Of a DNA stretch of 64,000 bases, positions 15,367-23,964 are shown piece by piece. A program made the translations under genes and the position numbers. Below the pieces are notes generated by a model. The model saw only the letters and a program-made list of their open reading frames with translations, was not told the DNA's origin and searched no databases. How positions within the stretch are numbered: the first letter of the stretch is position 1; every line of letters begins with the position of its first letter. The stretch covers positions 806,001 to 870,000 of the forward strand of contig NZ_JAEKMH010000002.1 in the NCBI RefSeq assembly GCF_016411825.1, written 5' to 3'. This stretch comes from Devosia sediminis (lineage in GTDB: Bacteria > Pseudomonadota > Alphaproteobacteria > Rhizobiales > Devosiaceae).

Positions 15367-16344
15367 TCAGGCCCTCCGCAGACGGGGATCAAGGAAGACG
15401 TAGAGCAGGTCGACAGCCAGGTTCGCCAGCAGGGTGGCGAAGGTCATGATCAGCAACTGCCCCTGGATCAGCGGATAGTCGCGCGTCACGATGCCGAGAT
15501 AGAGCGTCTGACCGAGGCCCGGATAGTTGAACACCACCTCGGTGACGAGTGAGCCGCCAAGGATCGCGCCGAGCGTCAGCCCCAACGAAGTGACGGAGGG
15601 GAGAAGCGCATTGCGGGCGGCGTAGTTGAACTGCACGCGCTTGTCGGTGAGACCCTTGGCAAGGCCCATGGTCACATGATCCTCACCCAACTGGCCGATC
15701 ATGTTATTGCGCATGGTGACGAGATACCCGCCGACGAAGACGATCATCAGCGAAAACACCGGCATCAGGCCGTGGATGAAGACGCTGGAGATGAACGCCC
15801 AGGTCCAGCCCGGATCGAGTGAAGGATTGAATGCATAGCCCGTGGGCAGCCAACGCAGCGCCACGCCGAAGATGAACAGCGCCGTGAGCGCGATCACCAC
15901 GGCCGGCGTAGCCTGTAGCGCCAGGGAGGTCGGGGTGGCGACCGCATCGAGCAGCCCGCCGCGGCGCCAGGCGGCGTAAGTGCCGATGATCGAGCCGACG
16001 CAGAAGGCGAGGAGCGTGGCGGTGCCCGCCAGCAGCAGCGTCCAGGGGAAGGCATAGGCCAGCACCTGGTTCACCGTCTGCGGATAGAAGCGGATGGAAT
16101 AGCCGAGGTCGCCGGTAAAGACCGACTTCATATAGTCCAGGAACTGCAGGTGCAGGGGGCCGGACGCAAAGCCGAAGGTTTCGATCAGTGCCTGTCGCGC
16201 CTCGGCGGGCAGGGTGGTCGCCTGCTGGGCGAACAGCACGTCGATCGGATTGCCCGGCATGAGCCTGGGCAGGATGAAATTGATCGTGGCCGCAACGACA
16301 AAGGCCACCAGATAAAAGGCTATTCGGCGAATGACGAAACTCAT
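15367..16344 (-). CDS. Dpp/Opp-type ABC transporter permease, DppB class
   Basis: A 325-residue permease with six membrane segments. The family N-terminus is present (INFILPRLMPGNPID), as is the coupling loop with EDHVTMGLAKGLTDKRV. It forms the channel with the DppC-class protein. A strong hairpin at 16374-16401 separates it from the binding-protein gene upstream, so its message is probably less abundant than that of the binding protein. Confidence 0.9.
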   Translation of the reverse strand: MSFVIRRIAFYLVAFVVAATINFILPRLMPGNPIDVLFAQQATTLPAEARQALIETFGFASGPLHLQFLDYMKSVFTGDLGYSIRFYPQTVNQVLAYAFPWTLLLAGTATLLAFCVGSIIGTYAAWRRGGLLDAVATPTSLALQATPAVVIALTALFIFGVALRWLPTGYAFNPSLDPGWTWAFISSVFIHGLMPVFSLMIVFVGGYLVTMRNNMIGQLGEDHVTMGLAKGLTDKRVQFNYAARNALLPSVTSLGLTLGAILGGSLVTEVVFNYPGLGQTLYLGIVTRDYPLIQGQLLIMTFATLLANLAVDLLYVFLDPRLRRA

Positions 16345-16373
16345 CGCGCTCCCCTCCCTGAGAAAATAGACAA

Positions 16374-16401
16374 GGCGGCGCGGTCGGGTGACCGCGCCGC
16401 C
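16374..16401 (-). other. Strong hairpin between binding-protein and permease genes
   Basis: GGCGGCGCGGTC at 16374-16385 is a perfect 12-bp complement of 16390-16401 with a four-base loop. In the transcribed (minus) direction it is followed by TTGTCTATTTTC, a weak T-rich stretch. It is best read as a message-stabilising or attenuating element giving more binding protein than permease. Confidence 0.7.
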
Positions 16402-16414
16402 CCTTTACGGTGGG

Positions 16415-18079
16415 TTATTCCACCGGGGAGAGGGCAAGCAGGTGCAGCAGCCGCTCGGGCACGCCGGCATAGACGACCGGGCGGGCTTCGGGCTTGTCGG
16501 CATTGTAGAAGCCGGTGAAGCGGCTGGTGTTGTATTCATACCAGAGCGGGTTGTTGAACACGTTGATCAGCGGCATGTCGGCAGCGATCAGCGCGAGGAT
16601 TTCGCTCATCGTCTCGCGCTGGGTGGCTTCGTCGGTCGTGGCGTTGAACTTGTCCAGCGCCGCATCGAGCTCGGCATTGGAGTAGCGCGACGAAGCGAAG
16701 CGGTTCTGCCCGACATGGCGCGAGTGCAGCGACAGGTCGAGGAAGAAGTGCGGGCTGACGCCCGTGGTAACGGAGTTGATCGCTGCTTCGTAGTTGCCCG
16801 ACATCAGCGCGTCGGTCCAGGCCGGGCTCTCGGGAGTAGCCATGCTGGCATTGATGCCGATTTCAGCTAGGCCTTCCACGGCGAGCTGCACGGTGTTGAC
16901 CCAGTCGGTCCAGCCGTTGGGGACGATGATCTCGAAAGCGATCTCGTTGCCACCAGGGCTTTCCACGAAGCCGTCGCCATTGGTGTCGACATAGCCGGCA
17001 TCGCTCAGCAGCGTCTTGGCGGCCTCGATGTCGAACCGGGCGAACTGGCCGAATTCGGCTTCCGCTTCGGCATTGTTCCACACGTCATAGGCCTGGCCGA
17101 GGCCCGAGGCATACTCGTTGGCGGTGGGGTAGCCGTAGCCGGCAATGTCCACCATGGCCTGTCGATCCATGGCCATCGAGAAGGCGCGGCGGAAATCGAC
17201 GTCATTGAAGGCTTCGTTGAGGCCCGGTTCGTCGCTTTCCATGTTGAGCGAGAAATAGACTGGCGAGCCGGCCGGGAACCAGTAGCCGCGATGGTCCGGG
17301 TCACCGGCGAGATAGGTGCGCTCGATATCGGGAATAAACGAGCCGAACCAGTCGAGTTCGCCGTTGGAGGCCATGGTCAGGACCTGGTCGTTGTTGGCGA
17401 CCTGCGGCATGCGCATGCAGTCCACTTCCAGCTCGGCGGCATCCCAGTAGTTCGGGTTGCGGCACTGGATGTATTCCTGCGGCGTGAAGCGGCGGATTTC
17501 GGTCAGCGGACCAGAACCAACAGGGTTCGGGTTGGTGAAGGTCACCGGATCCTCGACGCCTTCCCAGACATGCTTGGGAACCACATAGGTCTGGACGATC
17601 TGGTAGATCAGGCCAGCATTGACGTCCTTGTACTTGAACACCACCTGGCTGTCGTCGATAGCCTCGACGCTTTCGAGGCCCGGCCACACGGCGCGCAAGT
17701 CGAGAGCCGGATGCTCCTTGACCATGTTGAAGGTGAAGGCCACGTCATGCGCGGTCAACGGCGTACCGTCCGACCAGGTCACGCCGGGGCGCATAGTGAA
17801 GGTCAGCTCGAGCTGGTCGTCCGAATAGGCATATTCGGAAGCCAGACGATAGCTGGCCTCGCCGCCCTTGAGGGCGTTGAAGATCACCAGCGGCTCGTAG
17901 AGGAAGTCCTGCACGGTGGGCAGGACGGTGGTGGCATTCATCGGATTGTAGTTTTCGACCCAGGCGGTCAGCTGCTGCGGCACCGCCGTCAGCACGGCTT
18001 CTTCCTGGCCATGGACCAAGGCGCCGGACATCGCACTCGTGCCGGCAAGCAGCGCCAGAGCGCACTTCTTCAAGCTCAT
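16415..18079 (-). CDS. Family 5 extracellular solute-binding protein
   Basis: A 554-residue periplasmic protein with a signal peptide (LALLAGTSAMSGALVHGQ, cleavage near residue 24) and the family-5 fold, including WSDGTPLTAHDVAFTFN and NDVDFRRAFSMAMDRQ. Details such as GSFIPDIERTYLAGD, GYWFPAGSPVYFSLN and the tail PERLLHLLALSP remind me of the cello- and chito-oligosaccharide-binding branch (for example Vibrio CBP) rather than typical dipeptide binders; this is from memory and only moderately sure. The start at 18079 follows GGGAGAAA. It is divergent from the hybrid kinase at 18292, as expected if the kinase senses this protein or its ligand. Confidence 0.85.
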   Translation of the reverse strand: MSLKKCALALLAGTSAMSGALVHGQEEAVLTAVPQQLTAWVENYNPMNATTVLPTVQDFLYEPLVIFNALKGGEASYRLASEYAYSDDQLELTFTMRPGVTWSDGTPLTAHDVAFTFNMVKEHPALDLRAVWPGLESVEAIDDSQVVFKYKDVNAGLIYQIVQTYVVPKHVWEGVEDPVTFTNPNPVGSGPLTEIRRFTPQEYIQCRNPNYWDAAELEVDCMRMPQVANNDQVLTMASNGELDWFGSFIPDIERTYLAGDPDHRGYWFPAGSPVYFSLNMESDEPGLNEAFNDVDFRRAFSMAMDRQAMVDIAGYGYPTANEYASGLGQAYDVWNNAEAEAEFGQFARFDIEAAKTLLSDAGYVDTNGDGFVESPGGNEIAFEIIVPNGWTDWVNTVQLAVEGLAEIGINASMATPESPAWTDALMSGNYEAAINSVTTGVSPHFFLDLSLHSRHVGQNRFASSRYSNAELDAALDKFNATTDEATQRETMSEILALIAADMPLINVFNNPLWYEYNTSRFTGFYNADKPEARPVVYAGVPERLLHLLALSPVE

Positions 18080-18202
18080 TGTGTTTCTCCCAAAACGTTC
18101 CCTCTCATCCAGGCTTGCGCTCCGGATGCATCGCATCTGTTGCGATTGGTATGAAAGTGGCACTAGAATGGTCTAGCAGTCATGCCGCCAAAACCGACAA
18201 AA

Positions 18203-18220
18203 TGACGGAAAAAACCGTCA
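18203..18220. promoter_or_regulatory. Inverted repeat between ABC operon and hybrid kinase
   Basis: TGACGG at 18203-18208 and CCGTCA at 18215-18220 form a perfect inverted repeat around six A bases. It lies in the 212-bp divergent intergenic region, about 125 bases upstream of the binding-protein start. With no T run it is more likely an operator than a terminator. The kinase's own C-terminal domain is a candidate binder (inference). Confidence 0.5.
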
Positions 18221-18291
18221 AACTCCAAGCCCAGCACGCTGACTGGCCTTGAAGTGGTATTATCGGCGGCATCCGAGGGCAGGGGGTATGT

Positions 18292-21200
18292 ATGGCGTTC
18301 ACACGCTTATGGCCGTCCAATTTCCGGGGCCGGCTCTTCGTCATTTTCGTCGCAGTGATGGCGCTGCCCCTGTCGCTGACCGTTCTCGCGCTGATCACCA
18401 CCCAGACGTCCAGCCTCGAGGAAGAAACGCTCGCCCAATTGCGTTTCTCTCGGGATGCCAAGCAGGCCGAGATTGAGCAATACCTCGCTTTCTCCGTGAG
18501 CCAGGCCGAAACGCTCACCAAGACCAGCACGGTGCGATATTCGATCGGCGATTTTTATGGCTTCTCCTACGGCTTCCGCATGATCGATCAGCGGCCCGAA
18601 GCGGCTCGTCAGGTGCTGCAGGATATTTTCGCCAGCAGCGCCGACGGCGCCCCGGCAGGCCAGATGGGCGGCCCCCTGCTGCGCGAGGCCCTCGACTATG
18701 CCAATGCGCATAACCGCTTCCACGAGGATTACCTCGCTTTTCTCCGCACCTCCGAATTCGACAATCTCTACCTCGTCAGTCTCGACGGGCGGATCGTCTA
18801 TTCCGCGGTCAAGGATGGCTACCTGGGCTCCGATCTGGGCAGTGCCTTCATCGACCACACGCCGCTGGCCCGGCTGACCCGCACGCTGGTCGACGGGGCA
18901 GGGGTGAACGGCATCGCGCTGGAGGATTTCTCGCTCGATCCGGTGAGCGACAGTTTTTCGGCCTATGTCGGAATATTGGTCGAACTGCATGGGCGACCGC
19001 GGGGCGTGGCGCTGTTCCGCCTTCCCGCCCAGGCAGTGGATGCCGTGGTGCAGGGCCAATTCGGCAACCGGGCCGCCGGCCAGCTATATTTGACCAGTGC
19101 CGACGGCACGCTGGTCTCTGGTCCGCCCGATGGCGCTTGGGCAACGGGCGAGCAGGGCAGGTCGCCGCGCAGCCCGGCTTCGCAGACAGGTGCGTCGCAT
19201 GTGCCCGGTCTGGGTGGCGAACCCGCTCTGGCGGCCTGGGCTGCCGTGCCTTTCGGAAATTCCGCCTGGCACCTGACTGCCGAGGTGCCGACCCGCCAGG
19301 CCTTTGCCAAGATCGAGTCGCTCACCCGTTTCGTGCTTCTGCTGGCAGGGTTGAGCCTGCCGGTCATTTTCTGGACTGCGTTGCTGCTGTCGCGCAGCAT
19401 CTCCTCCTCACTCGGCACTCTGGCCGACGCCGCCGAGTCCATTGCCGCTGGCAAGCTCGAAATGCAGGTGCCCGCCATTGCCGGCCCGGTCGAACTCTCC
19501 CGCCTGACCCAGAGCTTCGAGCGGATGCGCAACTCCGTTCTCGAACAGCTCGCGCTGATCCGCCAGAAGAATGCCGAGCTCGAGCAGCAAGTCGCCATCA
19601 TTGCCGAGAAGAACACCGAGCTCGAGGAAGCCGACCGCCAAAAGGACGCATTCGTGGCCAATACCAGCCACGAATTGCGAACTCCACTCAACGGCATTAT
19701 CGGCATTTCCGGCACGCTGGCGGCCGGGGCGGCAGGCGAGCTGTCGCCGGTGCAGCGCGGACAGATGGAAATCATCACCTATTCCGCCCGGCGGCTCTCG
19801 CGGCTCGTCGATGACCTGCTCGATCTCTACCGCATCCGCCAGGGTCGCATGCGGCTCGACATTCACGCCGTCCATCTCCCCACCAGCATTCGCAACGTGC
19901 TTTCAGTGGCCCAGACCATGGTCTGGGGCGAATCCATTGCCATCAAGGTCCAGCTCGACGACGATCTGCCCTATCTTCTCGCCGATCCGGTGCGGCTCGA
20001 GCAGATCCTTTACAATCTGGTCGGCAACGCCATCAAATATGCCGGCAATGGCACGATTTGGATCAGCGCCCGCAAGCATGGCAGCGAAATCGAGATCGCG
20101 GTTCGTGATACCGGCGCCGGCATTTCGCCGGATAACCTGGAACGTGTTTTCCAGCCGCTGGAACGTGCCAGTGGCGATGAGGTGGAGGGGTCGGGGCTGG
20201 GTCTGACCATTGCTCGCCAGCTCGCCCATGCCATGACCGGCCGCCTTTCGGCCAGCAGCGAGCTTGGCTCAGGATCCGTGTTCCGGCTGGTCCTGCCCGT
20301 CGCGGAGATCGGGGCCGAGCTCGCTTCCATGGAACTGCTCTCCGATGCGGTCACTCATGCGATAACACTTGCCGAGCCGGTGGCCACCGCCGCGGCCACC
20401 ACGAGCCACGGCACCCGGCTGCTGCTGGTCGACGACGAGCCGGTCAATCTGCAGGTCCTACGCAACGTGCTGCTGCCGCTCGGATACGATCTTGAAACCG
20501 CGCGCAACGGTCACGAGGCCATTGATGCCGTCTGCCGAAGCAAGCCCGACCTTGTCATTCTGGACGTGATGATGCCTGGCATGAGTGGCCTCGACGTTGC
20601 GCGAAAGCTGCGCGAGCGCCACACACTCTACGACTTGCCCATCATCATGCTCACGGCCCGCAGTCGCACGCGCGATCTCCTCGCCGGCTTCGAGAGCGGG
20701 GCCAACGACTATGTCTGCAAGCCTTTCGTAAAGGACGAGCTGCTGGCCCGCATTGCCTCTCTCCTGGCGGCCTCGAAGGCGCAGGCCCAGGCCCGAGAAA
20801 ATGCCGAATTGCGGGAAGAAATCGAGCGCCGTGTGCGGGTCGAAGACGCGCTCCGGCTTTCACAGCAGCGCATGTCACGCCTCTTGGACACGGTGTCTGC
20901 CGGGGTGATCTGTGCCACCGAGGCCGGACGCATCAGTTATGCCAACCACGCCGCTGTCCACCTGCTCGGTGCGCGCCTCCTCGCGGGAGACACCAAGCTT
21001 GACGATGTGCTGCCCGCCGACCTCTTGGGTTCGATCCGCGACGATATTGCGTCTTCGGGCGAGGCCAACGTCACCGACATTCGCCTCGAAGGCGCTGCCA
21101 CAGGTCCTGTGTTGATCAGTGGTTTCGAGCTTGAGCCCCAGGCCGGCGGCGGCCTTGCACTGATTGTTGATCGCGACACCGCCTCCGCGCGCAGTGACGC

Positions 21201-21654
21201 GGCCCATGTCAGCCGGTCAATCCGCGACGTGCTGGACACCGTCGGCCCCACCATCGGGAGGCCCGCGCCAGCGGCCTCTGCCGTCGAAGCCGTGGCCTTT
21301 CAGCCCGCACTGTATCGGGAGACGCTGGTTGCCGTCATGGTGGAAAGCCTGCGGCTGTGGCGGCAGGAGACCGGAGACTCCAAGTTTGACCTGGCCGAAA
21401 AGAGCGGCATCTGGCGAGTCAACCTCGACCGTTCGTCGCTGCAGGCGCGCACGCTGGACAAATACCTGCTCGTGGAAACCCTTCCCGCCCAGCCGCGCTG
21501 GCGCGACGTGGTCAACACAGCCGAGTTCGTCCTGCGGTCGGTCAAGGACAGCGCCGATGCCGATCAGCTCCGCGAGGCGCTCGAGCTGCTCAAGCGCCTG
21601 ATCCGCAAGGCGCGCAGCCAGCCCGAGGAGACTGCACTGACAGTCAGCGACTAG
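18292..21654 (+). CDS. ChiS-like hybrid sensor kinase with C-terminal DNA-binding-type module
   Basis: A 1120-residue inner membrane hybrid kinase. In order: membrane segment at about 12-34, a Cache-like periplasmic domain to about 345 (YLVSLDGRIVYSAVKDGYLG), a second segment at about 346-368, HAMP, a short coiled coil, HisKA with phospho-acceptor His460 in SHELRTPLNG, HATPase with NAIKYAG, DTGAGI and GSGLGLTIA, a receiver with Asp758 in LDVMMPG, a PAS-like domain (about 865-960), and a C-terminal module (about 1010-1105) with KSGIWRVNLDRSSLQARTLD. That module looks like the DNA-binding domain of Vibrio ChiS, including Arg1047, Arg1053 and Lys1057 in the basic helix. ChiS is gated by a family-5 binding protein, and here such a gene is divergent. 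No separate response regulator is nearby. Confidence 0.85.
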   Translation: MAFTRLWPSNFRGRLFVIFVAVMALPLSLTVLALITTQTSSLEEETLAQLRFSRDAKQAEIEQYLAFSVSQAETLTKTSTVRYSIGDFYGFSYGFRMIDQRPEAARQVLQDIFASSADGAPAGQMGGPLLREALDYANAHNRFHEDYLAFLRTSEFDNLYLVSLDGRIVYSAVKDGYLGSDLGSAFIDHTPLARLTRTLVDGAGVNGIALEDFSLDPVSDSFSAYVGILVELHGRPRGVALFRLPAQAVDAVVQGQFGNRAAGQLYLTSADGTLVSGPPDGAWATGEQGRSPRSPASQTGASHVPGLGGEPALAAWAAVPFGNSAWHLTAEVPTRQAFAKIESLTRFVLLLAGLSLPVIFWTALLLSRSISSSLGTLADAAESIAAGKLEMQVPAIAGPVELSRLTQSFERMRNSVLEQLALIRQKNAELEQQVAIIAEKNTELEEADRQKDAFVANTSHELRTPLNGIIGISGTLAAGAAGELSPVQRGQMEIITYSARRLSRLVDDLLDLYRIRQGRMRLDIHAVHLPTSIRNVLSVAQTMVWGESIAIKVQLDDDLPYLLADPVRLEQILYNLVGNAIKYAGNGTIWISARKHGSEIEIAVRDTGAGISPDNLERVFQPLERASGDEVEGSGLGLTIARQLAHAMTGRLSASSELGSGSVFRLVLPVAEIGAELASMELLSDAVTHAITLAEPVATAAATTSHGTRLLLVDDEPVNLQVLRNVLLPLGYDLETARNGHEAIDAVCRSKPDLVILDVMMPGMSGLDVARKLRERHTLYDLPIIMLTARSRTRDLLAGFESGANDYVCKPFVKDELLARIASLLAASKAQAQARENAELREEIERRVRVEDALRLSQQRMSRLLDTVSAGVICATEAGRISYANHAAVHLLGARLLAGDTKLDDVLPADLLGSIRDDIASSGEANVTDIRLEGAATGPVLISGFELEPQAGGGLALIVDRDTASARSDAAHVSRSIRDVLDTVGPTIGRPAPAASAVEAVAFQPALYRETLVAVMVESLRLWRQETGDSKFDLAEKSGIWRVNLDRSSLQARTLDKYLLVETLPAQPRWRDVVNTAEFVLRSVKDSADADQLREALELLKRLIRKARSQPEETALTVSD

Positions 21655-21751
21655 ACGCCGACAAATTCTGTGCTCCCGGCGCTGGAACTTCCTGGCGTCG
21701 GGGCGGTATTGCTTTGGATAGAAGAGCAGGACTACCCAAAGGAGCAGGGAC

Positions 21752-23212
21752 ATGCAGCTCACCGATCCGACCCTCTTGCGCCAGAGCGCCCTTGTCGGCG
21801 ACCGCTGGATCGACGCCGATCCCGCCACTGGTATTGCCGTGACCAATCCGGCGACCGGCGAAATCATCGGCCATGTACCCAAGCTCGGCGCGGCAGAGAC
21901 GCGCGAAGCCATCGAAGCTGCCCGTATAACTCAGAAGGCGTGGGCGGCTCGCACCGCCAAGGAGCGCTCGAATATCCTTCGGCGCTGGTTCGAGCTGATG
22001 ATGGAAAACCAGACGGACCTGGGGGCCATTCTCACCCTCGAGCAGGGCAAGCCGCTCAAGGAGGCCATCGGCGAAATCGCCTATGGCGCCAGCTTCATCG
22101 AATGGTTCGCCGAGGAGGCGCGCCGCGTCTATGGCGATCTCGTGCCCGGCCATCGGTCGGATGCGCGCATCATGGTGATGAAGCAGCCCATCGGCGTCGT
22201 GGCCGCAATCACGCCCTGGAACTTTCCCAATGCCATGATCACCCGCAAGGCCGGTCCGGCCCTGGCAGCCGGTTGCGCCATGGTGCTCAAGCCAGCCTCG
22301 CAGACGCCGTTCTCGGCCATTGCGCTGGCGGTGCTGGCCGAGCGCGCTGGGCTGCCCAAGGGCCTCTTCAGCGTCGTCACCGGCTCCGCCCGTGAGATCG
22401 GCGCCGAAATGACGGCGAGCCCCACTGTGCGCAAGTTGACCTTCACCGGCTCCACCGAAGTGGGCGCCGAGCTTTACAAGCAGAGCGCGCCGACCATCAA
22501 GAAGCTCGGCCTAGAACTGGGCGGCAACGCACCCTTCATCGTGTTTGACGACGCCGATGTCGATGCGGCGGTTGATGGCGCGCTGATCGCCAAATTCCGC
22601 AACAACGGCCAGACCTGTGTCTGCGCCAACCGCATCTATGTGCAGGACGGTATCTACGACGCCTTTGCCGAAAAGCTCGCCAGGGCCGTCGGCACGCTAA
22701 GGACCGGCAACGGCTTTGACGAAGGTGTCATGCTCGGGCCGCTGATCGACAAGGCCGCCCTCGATAAGGTCGAGGAGCACGTCGCCGATGCCTTGGGCAA
22801 GGGGGCCAAGGTGTTGCGTGGCGGCAAGCCGCACGCTCTGGGGGGCACCTTCTACGAAGCCACCGTACTGGCCGACGTGACTTCGGACATGGCCGTCGCC
22901 AGGGAAGAAACCTTTGGGCCACTGGCGCCGCTTTTCCGCTTCACCGACGAAGCCGATGTGATCGCCCAGGCCAACGATACCGAATTCGGCCTCGCCTCCT
23001 ATTTCTACGCGCGTGACCTGAGCCGCGTCTGGCGGGTGGCCGAGGCGCTTGAATACGGCATGGTCGGGGTCAATACCGGCCTGGTCTCCACCGCCGAGGC
23101 GCCCTTTGGAGGCATGAAGTCATCCGGCCTCGGCCGCGAAGGATCGCGCTACGGCATCGAGGATTTCGTCGAGATCAAATATGTCTGCCTCGGCCTCGGG
23201 AGTCCTGGCTGA
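21752..23212 (+). CDS. gabD: NAD(P)-dependent succinate-semialdehyde dehydrogenase family
   Basis: A 486-residue aldehyde dehydrogenase closest in motif content to GabD. It shows the N-terminal LVGDRWIDAD, cofactor motif TFTGSTEVGAELY, general base Glu in LELGGNAPFIV and catalytic Cys289 in NNGQTCVCANR. It would oxidise succinate semialdehyde or a related short omega-semialdehyde (such as glutarate semialdehyde) to the acid. An AAAGGAGCAGG site precedes the ATG. It follows the hybrid kinase by 97 bases in the same direction, but nothing shows that the two are linked in function. Confidence 0.85.
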   Translation: MQLTDPTLLRQSALVGDRWIDADPATGIAVTNPATGEIIGHVPKLGAAETREAIEAARITQKAWAARTAKERSNILRRWFELMMENQTDLGAILTLEQGKPLKEAIGEIAYGASFIEWFAEEARRVYGDLVPGHRSDARIMVMKQPIGVVAAITPWNFPNAMITRKAGPALAAGCAMVLKPASQTPFSAIALAVLAERAGLPKGLFSVVTGSAREIGAEMTASPTVRKLTFTGSTEVGAELYKQSAPTIKKLGLELGGNAPFIVFDDADVDAAVDGALIAKFRNNGQTCVCANRIYVQDGIYDAFAEKLARAVGTLRTGNGFDEGVMLGPLIDKAALDKVEEHVADALGKGAKVLRGGKPHALGGTFYEATVLADVTSDMAVAREETFGPLAPLFRFTDEADVIAQANDTEFGLASYFYARDLSRVWRVAEALEYGMVGVNTGLVSTAEAPFGGMKSSGLGREGSRYGIEDFVEIKYVCLGLGSPG

Positions 23213-23227
23213 CCAGGATCCGCGATG

Positions 23228-23923
23228 TCAGTGAGCCTCGACAGGTGCTCTCAGGTCGGCGGTGATGTCGCCGAATTTCAGCGCCTCGGCATCGTACTCG
23301 TCGTGCCGGGAGCGTTCATCGAGTGCCGCGGCATGCCAGTGCTGCATGGCGGGAAGGGCCAGCAGGGCCGTCAGGTATCGGCTCGCCACTGGGTTGGACA
23401 GTGTCACGCCATAGGTCTGGACCCGGAAGGCGATCGGGCAATAGAATGCGTCTACGGCGGTGAATGTGTCCCCGGCCAGGAACGGGCCGCCGAAGCGGTC
23501 AATACCTTCGCCGATGATGGCTTCGATCCGGCGCCAGTCAGCGTCAGCCGCCGCGTGGGGTGCGCGCAAGGCGACACGCAGGCCGCAATTCATGCCATAG
23601 ACGCTGCGCAGTGCAGTGAAGCCGGAATGCATCTCGGCAGCGGCGCTGCGCGCCCATGCCCGACGGATGCGATCCTGAGGCCAGATATGGTCGAATGTCT
23701 CGGCGAGGTATTCCGTGATCGCCTGGGAATCCCATACCTGGACATCGCCATCCACGAGCAGCGGAAGCTGCCCGGTTGGGCTGAGCCCGGCAAAGTGCCG
23801 CCCCTGCAGAGACGCCTTGTAGAAGACCACCTGTTCCTCGAAGGCGATCCCGGCCTGTTTCATCAGGATCCAGGGGCGCAGCGACCAGGATGAATAGTTC
23901 TTGTTGGCGACATAGAGCTTCAC
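23228..23923 (-). CDS. Glutathione S-transferase family protein
   Basis: A 231-residue GST. The thioredoxin-like N-terminal domain begins LYVANKNYSSWSLRPW, with Ser or Tyr in the usual glutathione-activating place, and has TGQLPLLVDGDVQVWDS for glutathione binding. The helical C-terminal domain has DAFYCPIAFRVQTYG. It is cytosolic. The electrophile it conjugates is unknown. It is convergent with the aldehyde dehydrogenase and 41 bases downstream of the LysR gene stop on the same strand. Confidence 0.85.
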   Translation of the reverse strand: MKLYVANKNYSSWSLRPWILMKQAGIAFEEQVVFYKASLQGRHFAGLSPTGQLPLLVDGDVQVWDSQAITEYLAETFDHIWPQDRIRRAWARSAAAEMHSGFTALRSVYGMNCGLRVALRAPHAAADADWRRIEAIIGEGIDRFGGPFLAGDTFTAVDAFYCPIAFRVQTYGVTLSNPVASRYLTALLALPAMQHWHAAALDERSRHDEYDAEALKFGDITADLRAPVEAH

Positions 23924-23964
23924 GTGGGGTCTCCCTTCCGTGATGAGACATATCGCGGCCGGCC

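Noticed and set aside
18209..18220. Terminator formed by TGACGG-A6-CCGTCA
   Set aside because: The A tract is the loop and no T run follows in either direction between two divergent starts.
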